This document shows positions 34,600-43,905 of a stretch of DNA of 64,000 nt, one piece after another; the stretch's first letter is position 1; each line of letters opens with the position of its first letter. This DNA comes from Sphingobacterium sp. LZ7M1. Lineage in GTDB: Bacteria; Bacteroidota; Bacteroidia; Sphingobacteriales; Sphingobacteriaceae. The stretch is taken from assembly GCF_024296865.1 (NCBI RefSeq), contig NZ_CP101134.1:434001-498000 (forward strand), in the 5' to 3' direction. The notes beneath the pieces were generated by a model that worked only from the letters and a program-made list of their open reading frames with translations, did no database searches and was not told the origin of the DNA. The position numbers and the translations under genes are program-made.

Positions 34600-35742
34600 T
34601 TATTTCCAAGAGACCTGCTTTTTGGAACGATTGAACAATCCATTGAAGCAGATGTAAAAATAATAATATAGATCTAATATCGGCAACCAGATTAAGAGGT
34701 CGCTGACGGCTAGTTTTTTGTAGATTGGGTTGAAGATCAAGAGTTGGCAGATCAGTCGGATCAGGTAAGCACCCAAAGCCAAATACCAATAGGATGGTCC
34801 ATTTGCGACACAAACGATTATCATCAGATAAAACAGCAGGGCGCTGATCAATTGCGTGCCCAACATGCGTTTATGGCGACCTTTATATAAGGTCGAAGCT
34901 CCCGAATGTCTAGCTTTTTGTTTGTAATAGCTTTTCCAGGTCCGTTTAGGATCAGAATAAACAAAGGCATCGGGATGGATATTGATCTCAACATTGTGTT
35001 TGTCGGCATTTGCATTCACAAAAAGATCATCATCCCCTGATTTGATATGCATATGCTCGGTAAATCCTTTGTTCTTAAAAAACAGCTCCTTTGTATAAGC
35101 AAGATTTCTCCCTACGCCCATATATGCATTTCCTTTTAAAGCATACGACAAATAGCTCATAGCGGTATGGCTCGTTTCAAAGCGAATTAGTCGATTCAAA
35201 AAGCCTGGAAATTTGAAGTATGGCGAGTAGCCCAGCACAATCTCCTTGTTTTCTTGGAAGGACCCAGCCATTTCACGCAACCAATTGCTACTAGTAGGTT
35301 GACAATCGGCATCCGTCATCAGGAGGTAAGGGTATTGGGCTCCCTTGATCCCCATCGTTAGGGCGAACTTCTTGCTGTGCTTTAATTGGATATGCTCCTT
35401 GATCTCAACGATCTTGAGGTGGGTATATTGCTCTGCAAATTCCTTTAAAACCCATTTGGTATCATCTTCTGAGCAATCATTGACGACGATGACTTCAAAA
35501 TTTTGATAATCTTGCTCTAAAATAGCTGGAAGATAAGTCCTTAAATTTTCTTGTTCGTTATGTGCGCAGATGATAACAGAAACTTGCTTATCGGCTGCAT
35601 TTTCTTGCTTGGGTTTGATCTTGTAGAAAGCCAATTTTCCATATACAAACAGAATATAGTTGAGTTGGATTATCAACAAAAGCGCCAAGACTCCATAAGG
35701 AATAAGCGATAGATCGAGATCGATATAGAATATTAAACCCAT
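34600..35742 (-). CDS. Membrane-bound family 2 glycosyltransferase
   Basis: A 380-residue GT2 protein. One membrane helix at the start (PYGVLALLLIIQLNYILFVYG) and two or three at the end (LISALLFYLMIIVCVANGPS and LALGAYLIRLICQLL) enclose a GT-A domain. Motifs are VSVIICAHNEQENLRTYLPA with the nucleotide-binding start, the DAD-type metal motif in LMTDADCQP near residue 145, and GDDDLF near 235. The lack of a QxxRW motif argues against a cellulose- or hyaluronan-type synthase. The acceptor is unknown. A -7 box lies at 35754-35761. Confidence 0.88.
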   Translation of the reverse strand: MGLIFYIDLDLSLIPYGVLALLLIIQLNYILFVYGKLAFYKIKPKQENAADKQVSVIICAHNEQENLRTYLPAILEQDYQNFEVIVVNDCSEDDTKWVLKEFAEQYTHLKIVEIKEHIQLKHSKKFALTMGIKGAQYPYLLMTDADCQPTSSNWLREMAGSFQENKEIVLGYSPYFKFPGFLNRLIRFETSHTAMSYLSYALKGNAYMGVGRNLAYTKELFFKNKGFTEHMHIKSGDDDLFVNANADKHNVEINIHPDAFVYSDPKRTWKSYYKQKARHSGASTLYKGRHKRMLGTQLISALLFYLMIIVCVANGPSYWYLALGAYLIRLICQLLIFNPIYKKLAVSDLLIWLPILDLYYYFYICFNGLFNRSKKQVSWK

Positions 35743-35753
35743 AAAATTAGGTT

Positions 35754-35761
35754 CAAAGATA
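35754..35761 (-). promoter_or_regulatory. Candidate -7 box of the glycosyltransferase-rsmG pair
   Basis: CAAAGATA on the plus strand reads TATCTTTG on the minus strand, an exact TAnnTTTG, 11 bases before the glycosyltransferase start. Confidence 0.42.
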
Positions 35762-35842
35762 CAGGTTATCGCCCAAATTTCTGTTAATTGTTAAGAAATG
35801 CGAATTAAAGGGCTGATATGCCATTCGCTAAGAATTTTATAG

Positions 35843-35850
35843 TATTTTTG
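35843..35850 (+). promoter_or_regulatory. Candidate -7 box of tgt
   Basis: TATTTTTG matches TAnnTTTG and ends 19 bases before ATG 35870, giving a leader of about 13-15 bases. Confidence 0.45.
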
Positions 35851-35869
35851 CGGTCGATTAAGGATTACT

Positions 35870-37000
35870 ATGAATTTTACGCTTCAAGCACAAGATAAAT
35901 TTTCAAAAGGAAGGGCCGGAGAGATTGAAACTGCTCACGGAAAGATACAGACACCTATTTTTATGCCAGTTGGTACTGCCGGAACGGTAAAGGCGGTGCA
36001 TCAACATGAATTGGTAAATGATATTCAAGCACAGATCATCTTAGGGAATACCTATCACCTGTACCTAAGACCAGGATTGGATGTGTTGAATAAGGCCGGA
36101 GGTCTGCATAAATTTATCAATTGGGACCGTCCGATCTTAACCGATTCGGGAGGTTACCAAGTATATTCCTTGACTGAAGTAAGGAAGATCAAGGAAGAGG
36201 GGGTGACATTCAGGTCCCATATCGACGGTTCAAAACATTTGTTTACTCCAGAGAACGTGATGGATACACAGCGTATCATCGGTGCCGATATTATTATGGC
36301 ATTTGATGAGTGTACACCTTATCCTTGTGATTACCGCTATGCAAGAAGGTCCATGGAAATGACCCACCGTTGGTTAAAGCGTTGTTGTGATCGTTTTGAT
36401 AGCACAGATCCTTTATACGGATACGATCAGACTTTGTTCCCGATCGTTCAAGGTTCGGTTTATAAAGATCTGCGTGAGAAATCGGCAGAGACCATTGCTT
36501 CATTCAATAGAGAGGGGAATGCAATCGGCGGACTTTCTGTAGGGGAGCCGGCTGAGGAGATGTATGCGATGACTGAGGTAGTGACCAATATCTTGCCGCA
36601 TGATAAGCCAAGATATTTGATGGGTGTAGGTACTCCAGTGAACCTTTTGGAAAATATAGCGTTAGGTATCGATATGTTTGACTGTGTGATGCCGACCAGG
36701 AATGCGAGAAACGGAATGCTCTTTACCCAAAATGGTATCATCAATATCAAGAATGAAAAGTGGAAGGATGATTTCAGCCCTATCGAAGCGGAATCAGACT
36801 TGATGGTAGATCAGATCCATACAAAAGCTTATTTGAGACATTTGATCAGGTCGCAAGAAATTTTAGGAGCACAAATCGCTTCATTACATAATTTACATTT
36901 TTATCTTTGGTTAGTTAATCAAGCAAGGGAAAAGATCATTGATGGAACGTTTTATGATTGGAAAAATAAAATGGTTCCAGTATTAGGTCAAAGACTATAA
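35870..37000 (+). CDS. tgt: tRNA-guanine(34) transglycosylase without the zinc cysteines
   Basis: A 376-residue TIM-barrel enzyme that exchanges G34 for a queuine precursor in GUN-anticodon tRNAs. Catalytic features are intact: TDSGGYQVYSL (general acid/base Asp about 89), GGLSVGEP, YLMGVGTP and the nucleophile region FDCVMPTRNARNG. In the best studied enzymes a CxCxxC plus His binds zinc; here the aligned segment 308-315 is ESDLMVDQ with no cysteine, while the His (340, SLHNLHFYL) remains. I believe this loss is common to Bacteroidota. It starts a run with the LptF/G-type permease and the DMT exporter. Confidence 0.94.
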   Translation: MNFTLQAQDKFSKGRAGEIETAHGKIQTPIFMPVGTAGTVKAVHQHELVNDIQAQIILGNTYHLYLRPGLDVLNKAGGLHKFINWDRPILTDSGGYQVYSLTEVRKIKEEGVTFRSHIDGSKHLFTPENVMDTQRIIGADIIMAFDECTPYPCDYRYARRSMEMTHRWLKRCCDRFDSTDPLYGYDQTLFPIVQGSVYKDLREKSAETIASFNREGNAIGGLSVGEPAEEMYAMTEVVTNILPHDKPRYLMGVGTPVNLLENIALGIDMFDCVMPTRNARNGMLFTQNGIINIKNEKWKDDFSPIEAESDLMVDQIHTKAYLRHLIRSQEILGAQIASLHNLHFYLWLVNQAREKIIDGTFYDWKNKMVPVLGQRL

Positions 37001-37015
37001 TTCGAAAGAAAGCGC

Positions 37016-38101
37016 ATGTTTAAGATCATCGATCGATATATCATGAAAAAGTACTTGTCTACTTTTGTTTTCACAGTGGCGATCTTCTGTGTCGTGATTG
37101 TGATATTTGATATTTCGGAGAAGATCGATGATTTCAATAAATATGGGGCAACCATGACGCAGGTATTTTTTGAATACTATGCATTGGGAAGTTTGCCTTT
37201 CTTTATCAACATGCTTACTCCGCTGTTCAACTTTATTGCCGTAATTTTCTTTACTTCCAAGATGGCCGATCAGACAGAGATTGTGCCGATCCTAAGTGGT
37301 GGGATGAGCTTTAATAGGTTGCTGAGGCCATACATGATCTGTGCAGCTTTGATATTTGGAATGACTTTGTTGTCCAATGTCTACATTATCCCTTTTACCA
37401 ATAAGGTGAAGGTGAATTTTGAAAACGTCTATGTCAAGCCCAATAAGGTGAGTACAACCTCTTCTTCCATACATATGCAGGTGGATTCAAACACCTATGT
37501 ATATATGGGCTCTTTTGATACGAAATCCAAGGTAGGATATAATTTTAGTTTGGAGAAGTTTGACGGGGACAAGATGTTGGAAAAGTTGATGGCAGAGCGC
37601 GTGACTTGGGATTCCGTGGCAGGGAAGTGGAGTCTGCACACCTATACCACGAGAGAAATCAAGGGATTGAAGGAGGAGATGCTGAGTGGTGAGAAAAAGG
37701 ATACAACCTTGGATATGCGCCCGCAGGATTTCGAATCCTATGAGGACGTGTTTACCACGATGGACCAGCATGAGCTCAATGAACGTATCAGTAAGGAGGA
37801 AGTTCGTGGGACCGGGATGATGAACGAATTGCTGCTCGAAAAATATAAAAGAATCATAAATCCATTTTCGGCTTTTATCTTGACCTTGATCGGAGTTTCC
37901 CTATCATCCAAGAAAGTTCGTGGTGGTATTGGCTTGAGCTTAGGACTAGGTATCGGCTTGAGCTGTATATATATCGTGCTTGAACGATTTTCAAGTATGT
38001 TCTCCATCAAAGGAGGATTGGACCCTCTGATCTCTGTATTGATCCCCAATGTCATTTTCTTGATATTGAGTTTTTATCTGTTGAAAAAGGCTCCTAAATA
38101 A
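37016..38101 (+). CDS. LptF/LptG-family permease
   Basis: A 361-residue inner-membrane protein of the YjgP/YjgQ family, the permease half of the LptBFG complex that extracts lipopolysaccharide. Three membrane helices at the start (YLSTFVFTVAIFCVVIVIFD, residues 13-32) and three at the end (FILTLIGVSLSSKKVRGGIG, LSVLIPNVIFLILSFYLL) flank a large periplasmic beta-jellyroll (about 130-270). The opening IIDRYIMKKYLSTF is typical. It follows tgt by 15 bases. Whether it is LptF or LptG cannot be decided. Confidence 0.9.
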   Translation: MFKIIDRYIMKKYLSTFVFTVAIFCVVIVIFDISEKIDDFNKYGATMTQVFFEYYALGSLPFFINMLTPLFNFIAVIFFTSKMADQTEIVPILSGGMSFNRLLRPYMICAALIFGMTLLSNVYIIPFTNKVKVNFENVYVKPNKVSTTSSSIHMQVDSNTYVYMGSFDTKSKVGYNFSLEKFDGDKMLEKLMAERVTWDSVAGKWSLHTYTTREIKGLKEEMLSGEKKDTTLDMRPQDFESYEDVFTTMDQHELNERISKEEVRGTGMMNELLLEKYKRIINPFSAFILTLIGVSLSSKKVRGGIGLSLGLGIGLSCIYIVLERFSSMFSIKGGLDPLISVLIPNVIFLILSFYLLKKAPK

Positions 38102-38113
38102 GCATAACAAACC

Positions 38114-38992
38114 ATGTCACAGTTAACCATTAACCGCAATACACTGATATTGCACTTTACCGTATTAATTTGGGGTTTTACAGGTGTTCTGGGCGAATTG
38201 ATTACCGTTTCTGCCCTACATTTGGTATGGTACAGGGTGTTGATTGCTGCGGTTTCGTTGGTGCTGTACTATCTTTTTACCAAGAGGTCCCTGTTGGTTC
38301 CCAAAGATCAGCTGTTGCAGTATCTGGGTGTGGGAGTCATCGTAGGTTTGCATTGGGTTCTGTTCTTTCATGCCATCAAGGTGTCTACCGTATCGGTTAC
38401 TTTGGTTACCCTTTCTTCAGTGACCTTGTTTACAGCCATATTAGAGCCCATCATAAACCGGAAACGGATTTCCATTGCTGATGTGATCGTTGGATTGGTG
38501 ATCATTTTCGGAATCTATCTGATCTTTAAATTTGAGTTCAAATATTTCTGGGGTATCGTTTATGGTTTGTCCTGTGCATTCTGTGCCAGTATATTTTCTA
38601 TATTGAATGCCAGAATGGTAAAGAAAGGAAGTCCGACGACGATTACCTTATATGAGATGGTCGGTGCTTGGATCGGCGTTTCTTTGGTCATGCTGTTTAC
38701 AGGGGATTTCGATGAACAGATGATTCTCAGTCAATCTGATCTATTGTATCTTTTGTTATTGGGAGTGGTTTGTACTGCAATCGCTTATGTGTTGGGGGTT
38801 GCGGTAATGCGTGAACTATCTGCCTTTACGGTTGCCCTGACGACAAATATGGAACCTGTTTATGGGATTATTTTAGCATTACTGATATTTGGACAGAAAG
38901 AAGCGATGAGTACAGGCTTCTATTTTGGTGCTGTTATTGTCTTGGCGGCTGTATTTGTATATCCTTATCTGAAGACAAAAATTAAGATTTAA
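38114..38992 (+). CDS. EamA/DMT-superfamily transporter
   Basis: A 292-residue membrane protein with ten helices in two EamA repeats. The first repeat begins LHFTVLIWGFTGVLGELI and contains HALKVSTVSVTLVTLSSVTL-like substrate-path sequence (HAIKVSTVSVTL near residue 85); the second begins YGLSCAFCASIFSILNARMV near residue 157 and ends ALTTNMEPVYGIILALLIFG. Such proteins export or import small metabolites, often amino acids or nucleotide sugars; the substrate is not predictable. It follows the permease by 12 bases, so tgt, the permease and this gene are probably one transcript. Confidence 0.9.
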   Translation: MSQLTINRNTLILHFTVLIWGFTGVLGELITVSALHLVWYRVLIAAVSLVLYYLFTKRSLLVPKDQLLQYLGVGVIVGLHWVLFFHAIKVSTVSVTLVTLSSVTLFTAILEPIINRKRISIADVIVGLVIIFGIYLIFKFEFKYFWGIVYGLSCAFCASIFSILNARMVKKGSPTTITLYEMVGAWIGVSLVMLFTGDFDEQMILSQSDLLYLLLLGVVCTAIAYVLGVAVMRELSAFTVALTTNMEPVYGIILALLIFGQKEAMSTGFYFGAVIVLAAVFVYPYLKTKIKI

Positions 38993-39039
38993 CCTTCCGT
39001 TGATTAAAGCTTTACAATAAAGTTACACTTGGTTGTTTA

Positions 39040-39074
39040 TGCAAACGTTTGCTTATTTTATGCAAACGTTTTCG
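39040..39074 (+). promoter_or_regulatory. Tandem LacI-type operator-like palindromes before the second susC
   Basis: GCAAACGTTTGC (39041-39052) is a perfect 12-base palindrome with the central CG typical of LacI/GalR operators. A second copy, GCAAACGTTTTC (39062-39073), differs in one base of the right half. The centres are 21 bases apart, two helical turns. They lie 105-138 bases upstream of ATG 39179. No LacI-family gene is in the window. Confidence 0.65.
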
Positions 39075-39178
39075 TTGTGAAATATTCATTTAATCTTTTC
39101 TATAAACTTTTACCTTCCTGCGTCTAAGTTGTGATAGGGCCTACGGCTTATTACTAAATTTTATTTAATAGATTAATT

Positions 39179-42100
39179 ATGATAAAGAGATTTTCAAGTC
39201 CATTTTTTCCATTGAAAAGATCTCAATTAGTTACAGGAGCCATTATTTTAGGGTTGAGTCTATCAGGTGGATATTCTGTTGCCAATGATCTTAGTAAGGA
39301 TAAAAAGGAAATCCATGCTTTTCAACAGGAGGTAAAGGGAAAGGTGACTTCAGGAGGTGTCGTCCTGCCAGGGGTGACAGTAACCGTGAAGGAAGATCCT
39401 AGTAAATCGACTTCTACCAATGCAGAAGGAGAATTCAGTATCGGCGCTGAAACAGGTCAGACTTTGCTGTTTTCTGCCTTAGGCCATGAGAAAAAGGAAG
39501 TGGCCGTAACAGGTGCTACCCTGAATGTGGAGCTGAGTGCGAGTGAAGAGAATATTGATGAAGTGGTGGTGACAGGTTATTCTACGCAGAAAAAGGGAGA
39601 AATCAGTGCGTCCATCGTTTCCTTAGATCAAAAGAAACTGAAAGACAGCAAGTCTCCGAATGTTTCTAACCTCTTGCAGGGAAAGGTTGCAGGTGTGGAT
39701 GTGGTTGGAACAGGTAGACCTGGGCAACAAGCAAATGTTAAGATCAGGGGTAGAAGCTCCCTTTCTTCGGGAACAAACCCTTTATGGGTAGTGGATGGTG
39801 TTATCACGCACGGTGTTGCCAATATTAACCCAAATGATATCGAGACTATTTCGGTATTGAAAGATGCCGCAGCTACCACGCAATATGGTTCCCGAGGTAC
39901 CAACGGGGTAATCGTCGTGACCACCAAAAGAGCCTTGCGCGAAGGTGAAGGGACTTTCTCGGTAAACCTTTCTTCTGGTGTCAGCAAATTCAACTTCGGG
40001 CAGTTTAAGCTGATGAACTCTCAAGAGCTTTGGGATTATTATCAAACTTTTCCTAATCAAAAAGATATTGATCCGAATGTAACCCAGGATGTCCTGAACA
40101 ACGATTATAATTGGATCAAAAACGGTACTCAAACCGCACCAGTGAACGACTTCTCGGCAAATTACATGGGTAAAACCGAAAAGACCTCCGTTTTTGCAAG
40201 TGCCAATTACTACGGTGAAAAGGGATCTTTGAAAGGTTATGATTTTGAAAGGATGACCGGACGTTTCAATGTGGAACATAAATTGACCGATCGCTTGACA
40301 TTCAAGCCTAAGTTGAACGCGGCTTACACCACCTATCTGGACAAACAACATTCACTATATAATATGATGTTCTATTTGCCATGGGACAACCCAAACAATG
40401 CAGATGGAACAATCAAGAATCCGCAAGATGCCGATGCCAATGTGCTTTGGTTAGGTCGTGACCATACCAACTATTTGTATGACCTACAATATAACTACGG
40501 TAAGGGGCAGACTTTTGATATGCAGGGTAACTTTGATTTCTCGTATAGGATTTCAGATCGATTCACTTTCGAATCCATGAACAACCTGACCTATTATAAC
40601 CAGACAACCATGAGTTATGCGGATCCGAATTCGAATGCTGGTCGAAATGATAAAGGAACCATCTACCAATTTTCTGATAAGCGCATCACCAGGTTCTTTA
40701 ACCAGATGTTGAAATATAATGAAACGTTCGGCAAACATACGGTCTCAGGTTTTGCAGCCTATGAATACTCTGATTATGTGTATTCAAGTCTGAATGCTAA
40801 GGGTAAGGGGATTGCTCCAGGATCACAGATCCTAGGGAATGCAGCTAGCGTTCTTGATTTTGGCGGAACCAAAAATGATTATTCTTTCCAGTCTGGAATC
40901 TTGCAGGGTACTTATGGTTATGATAACCGTTATAACCTGATGGCTTCCTTCCGTGTGGATGGATCTTCAAGATTTGGCCAGAACCAACAGTATGGTGCTT
41001 TCTATTCCGTAAGTGGTGCCTGGAATATCAATAATGAAGCTTTCTTTAATGTTCCTTCCATCAACCTGTTACGTCTGAAAGCGTCCTATGGTGGAGTTGG
41101 AAACGTGCCGATCGATTATTACTCTTCATTCGCAACCTATGGCCTAAATGCCCAATACAATGGCGAGCCGGCAGCGATTCAGAAGAACTTCCAGAATGCA
41201 AATGTGAGTTGGGAAAAATCGTACGATGCCAATTTAGGCTTGGAACTGGGCATGTTCAATAGACTGAACCTGTCAGTTGATTTATACAATAAAAACACCA
41301 GCGGATTGCTTTATTATGTGGAGTTCCCTTCAACTGCTGGATGGGATGGGTATTGGTTGAACATCGGTGGATTGAGGAACCGTGGGGTGGAAGTTGCCCT
41401 GAGTGGTTCGGTCTTCAGTCCGGAAAACCCATTCCAATGGGATTTAGGTGTCAATGTCGCTCATAACAACAACAAAATTACCTCCTTGAAAGACAGTCAG
41501 GATATTCCTAAAGGCAATATGCGATTCTCTGAAGGTCATGATGTTGACTCTTGGTACATGCGTAAGTGGGCCGGAGTTGATCCTGAGAATGGTGATCCAC
41601 TTTGGGAAACCATTGACGAGAATACTGGAGAGGTTTCAACCACCTCTAACTATAACGATGCTGCATTGCAGTTTGTTGGAGCAGCAACACCTAAGTTCCA
41701 GGGTGGTTTCAACTCGGCAATGAACTATAAAGGTTTCAACCTGAATGCCAGCTTTGCTTATCAAAACGGAGGTGTAACCTATAATGCTGCCAGAGAGTTA
41801 TTCGATTCAGATGGTGCCTATGCGTCATACAATCAAATGATCCTGATGGATGGCTGGTCAAGATGGTCCGCTGAAAATCCGAATGCTACACATCCAAGAG
41901 CGGAGTACAATAATACCAGTCTTTCCAACAAAACCTCTTCTAGGTATTTGGAAAGCACGAATTTCTTGCGATTGAGAAACGTGACATTAGGCTATACCTT
42001 CTCGGAAAGCCTGGTTAGCAAATTGAAATTAAAAGGATTGAACGTTTATTTATCTGGAGATAACCTTTGGACTTCAACCAAGTTCTCAGGTCTAGATCCA

Positions 42101-42214
42101 GAAGCTGCGATCTTAGGAAATGATAATTCAGCAGATAAGGCTGGAGGTGGTGATGCTACCTCGCAATATCCTGCACCAAAACGCTTGATTTTCGGGCTTA
42201 ACCTAACATTTTAA
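39179..42214 (+). CDS. SusC/RagA-family TonB-dependent outer-membrane transporter (second)
   Basis: A 1011-residue outer-membrane importer. Order: signal sequence and transit region (LVTGAIILGLSLSGGYSVAN), carboxypeptidase-like domain (VKGKVTSGGVVLPGVTVTV, about 50-125), TonB box DEVVVTGYSTQKKGEIS, plug (GKVAGVDVVGTGRPGQQAN through TQYGSRGTNGVIVVTTKR) and barrel ending FGLNLTF. It differs clearly from the first SusC in the plug and barrel, so it is not a recent duplicate. It pairs with the SusD 11 bases downstream; no enzyme follows, so the substrate is open. Confidence 0.95.
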   Translation: MIKRFSSPFFPLKRSQLVTGAIILGLSLSGGYSVANDLSKDKKEIHAFQQEVKGKVTSGGVVLPGVTVTVKEDPSKSTSTNAEGEFSIGAETGQTLLFSALGHEKKEVAVTGATLNVELSASEENIDEVVVTGYSTQKKGEISASIVSLDQKKLKDSKSPNVSNLLQGKVAGVDVVGTGRPGQQANVKIRGRSSLSSGTNPLWVVDGVITHGVANINPNDIETISVLKDAAATTQYGSRGTNGVIVVTTKRALREGEGTFSVNLSSGVSKFNFGQFKLMNSQELWDYYQTFPNQKDIDPNVTQDVLNNDYNWIKNGTQTAPVNDFSANYMGKTEKTSVFASANYYGEKGSLKGYDFERMTGRFNVEHKLTDRLTFKPKLNAAYTTYLDKQHSLYNMMFYLPWDNPNNADGTIKNPQDADANVLWLGRDHTNYLYDLQYNYGKGQTFDMQGNFDFSYRISDRFTFESMNNLTYYNQTTMSYADPNSNAGRNDKGTIYQFSDKRITRFFNQMLKYNETFGKHTVSGFAAYEYSDYVYSSLNAKGKGIAPGSQILGNAASVLDFGGTKNDYSFQSGILQGTYGYDNRYNLMASFRVDGSSRFGQNQQYGAFYSVSGAWNINNEAFFNVPSINLLRLKASYGGVGNVPIDYYSSFATYGLNAQYNGEPAAIQKNFQNANVSWEKSYDANLGLELGMFNRLNLSVDLYNKNTSGLLYYVEFPSTAGWDGYWLNIGGLRNRGVEVALSGSVFSPENPFQWDLGVNVAHNNNKITSLKDSQDIPKGNMRFSEGHDVDSWYMRKWAGVDPENGDPLWETIDENTGEVSTTSNYNDAALQFVGAATPKFQGGFNSAMNYKGFNLNASFAYQNGGVTYNAARELFDSDGAYASYNQMILMDGWSRWSAENPNATHPRAEYNNTSLSNKTSSRYLESTNFLRLRNVTLGYTFSESLVSKLKLKGLNVYLSGDNLWTSTKFSGLDPEAAILGNDNSADKAGGGDATSQYPAPKRLIFGLNLTF

Positions 42215-42225
42215 AAGAAAGAAAG

Positions 42226-43857
42226 ATGAAGAAATTATTCATATTAAGTGGGGTCGTTGGTCTGTTGATGACATCTTGTTCTTTGGATAAGGAGCCTTAT
42301 GATGCGATGACCAATGAATCGATCGAAAACACTGAAGGTGCTATCCAAGCTTTACATTTGGGGAATTACCACACCTTGAAAGGTTGGGTTGAAAATTGGC
42401 ACCGTGTTACAGAATATCCTGGAGACAATGTCTCTTTAAGTGGAACAACTACCGATAACCTGTTTTATAACTACAACTACAAAAGAGTTGTCAATAATGC
42501 AAGGGTCAATAGCTATTGGGAAAACTCTTACCGTGTAATTGCGGGAACCAATTTATTGCTTCAGAAATTGAAAGAAGGTGAAAGTGATGAGGTCGATCAG
42601 ATGATCGCCGAGAATCTTTACTTGAGAAGCCTGATGTATTTCTATTTGGCAAATGTGTTTGGCAAGCCTTATACCCAAGATCCACAATCTTTGGCTGTGC
42701 CGATTAAATTATCCGATGATCCATTCGAGATCCTGCCACGTAATACCGTTAAGGAGGTCTACGATCAACTGGAGAAGGACCTCTTGAAAGCAGAAGGTAT
42801 GTTCAAATCCTATAAAAGCAATGTATATGGAAATGTTTATGCAGCACAGGCATTGTTGGCGAGGGTTTACCTGTTCAAAGGCGATAATCAAAAAGCCGTT
42901 CAATATGCGAATAAGGTTATTGAATCCGGTAAGTTTTCGCTTTTGGCGGGGGCTGATTACAATAAATTAACCGTTTCCACTCCGGAAGAGAACAGGGAAA
43001 ACATCTTTGCCATCAAATTCGTAAAGGATATTGATTACCCAGATGATGGATGGAGTACGATTGGATCCATGTATGCCAATATCCAAGGATCAGGTTGGGG
43101 GGAGATGTATGCTTCCAGGACCTATTTGGAGGAAGTCAGGAAATATCCCGAAGATGTCCGCTATAAAATGATCCAGCCAGTTGTTGAAAAAGCGAATGAA
43201 TTGCATGCATATTACGTCACTGATGATTTCAAATATGCGAGTGTGCAAGTTACCCAGGCTGGAACGGATTATTCTTATACGGAAGCTGGAGCTAAAAAGA
43301 ACCTGATCAAAGAATCTAACGGAGCCGGAGCTTTCCAATACTATATTCAAATTGCAGGTAAGAAAAGAACAGTTTTGATTGACAAGAAATTGGCAAACCG
43401 TAACGGTTATCTGAAATACTATGTGATGAAATGTTCCGGTCAGGAAGGCCAAGCGCATTTATGGTCGCCGATTATTTCCAGATTAGCTGAAGTTTATCTG
43501 ATCCGTGCGGAAGCCAGTGCGAAATTAGGCGATGTAACTTCAGCATTGAAAGATGTAAACCTAATCAGGCAAAGAGCCGGAATTCCAACAGCAGGACTTT
43601 GGACAGCTTCCAACTTAAATGGGAAGACAGCTCTGGATGTCGTATTGGAAGAAAGAAAATTGGAGCTTGCTTGGGAAGGACATAGAAAGTTCGATGTGTT
43701 CAGGAATGGTAAACTCATGGATAGAAAATATCCAGGAACCCATACTTCAGGAACAACTCCAATCTTGACCATCGACGCGAAGAGCAATCAAGCAATAGAA
43801 TTTATTCCAGAGCAGCAGATTGTACTTTCCAACGGTGTCCTGAAACAGAATCCTTAG
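42226..43857 (+). CDS. SusD/RagB-family outer-membrane lipoprotein (second)
   Basis: A 543-residue SusD-like protein. Lipobox LLMTSCSLDKE with the Cys at about 18. Family features are LYLRSLMYFYLANVFGKPYT (about 135), VYAAQALLARVYLFKGD near 205, LAEVYLIRAEASAKLG near 425 and the closing RKLELAWEGHRKFDVFRNGK and FIPEQQIVLSNGVLKQNP. It forms the surface lid of the SusC upstream. A terminator follows at 43874. Because no glycoside hydrolase or sulfatase is encoded around it, the pair may import something other than a large polysaccharide, or the enzymes lie elsewhere. Confidence 0.94.
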   Translation: MKKLFILSGVVGLLMTSCSLDKEPYDAMTNESIENTEGAIQALHLGNYHTLKGWVENWHRVTEYPGDNVSLSGTTTDNLFYNYNYKRVVNNARVNSYWENSYRVIAGTNLLLQKLKEGESDEVDQMIAENLYLRSLMYFYLANVFGKPYTQDPQSLAVPIKLSDDPFEILPRNTVKEVYDQLEKDLLKAEGMFKSYKSNVYGNVYAAQALLARVYLFKGDNQKAVQYANKVIESGKFSLLAGADYNKLTVSTPEENRENIFAIKFVKDIDYPDDGWSTIGSMYANIQGSGWGEMYASRTYLEEVRKYPEDVRYKMIQPVVEKANELHAYYVTDDFKYASVQVTQAGTDYSYTEAGAKKNLIKESNGAGAFQYYIQIAGKKRTVLIDKKLANRNGYLKYYVMKCSGQEGQAHLWSPIISRLAEVYLIRAEASAKLGDVTSALKDVNLIRQRAGIPTAGLWTASNLNGKTALDVVLEERKLELAWEGHRKFDVFRNGKLMDRKYPGTHTSGTTPILTIDAKSNQAIEFIPEQQIVLSNGVLKQNP

Positions 43858-43873
43858 AACATATTATTAATAC

Positions 43874-43905
43874 CAAAAGAGCAGCTATACCAGACTGCTC
43901 TTTTG
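43874..43905 (+). terminator. Terminator of the second susCD pair
   Basis: Eleven-base arms CAAAAGAGCAG (43874-43884) and CTGCTCTTTTG (43895-43905) around a 10-base loop, followed by ATTTACACC. A strong stem 16 bases after the SusD stop. Confidence 0.82.

Noticed and set aside
37728-37742. TTCGAATCC resembling a tRNA T-arm
   Set aside because: It lies inside the permease gene in frame, and no acceptor or anticodon stem can be built around it.
39782-40351. Open frame of 189 codons antisense to the second susC
   Set aside because: A shadow of susC codon usage; no start context or promoter, and susC is unmistakable on the other strand.
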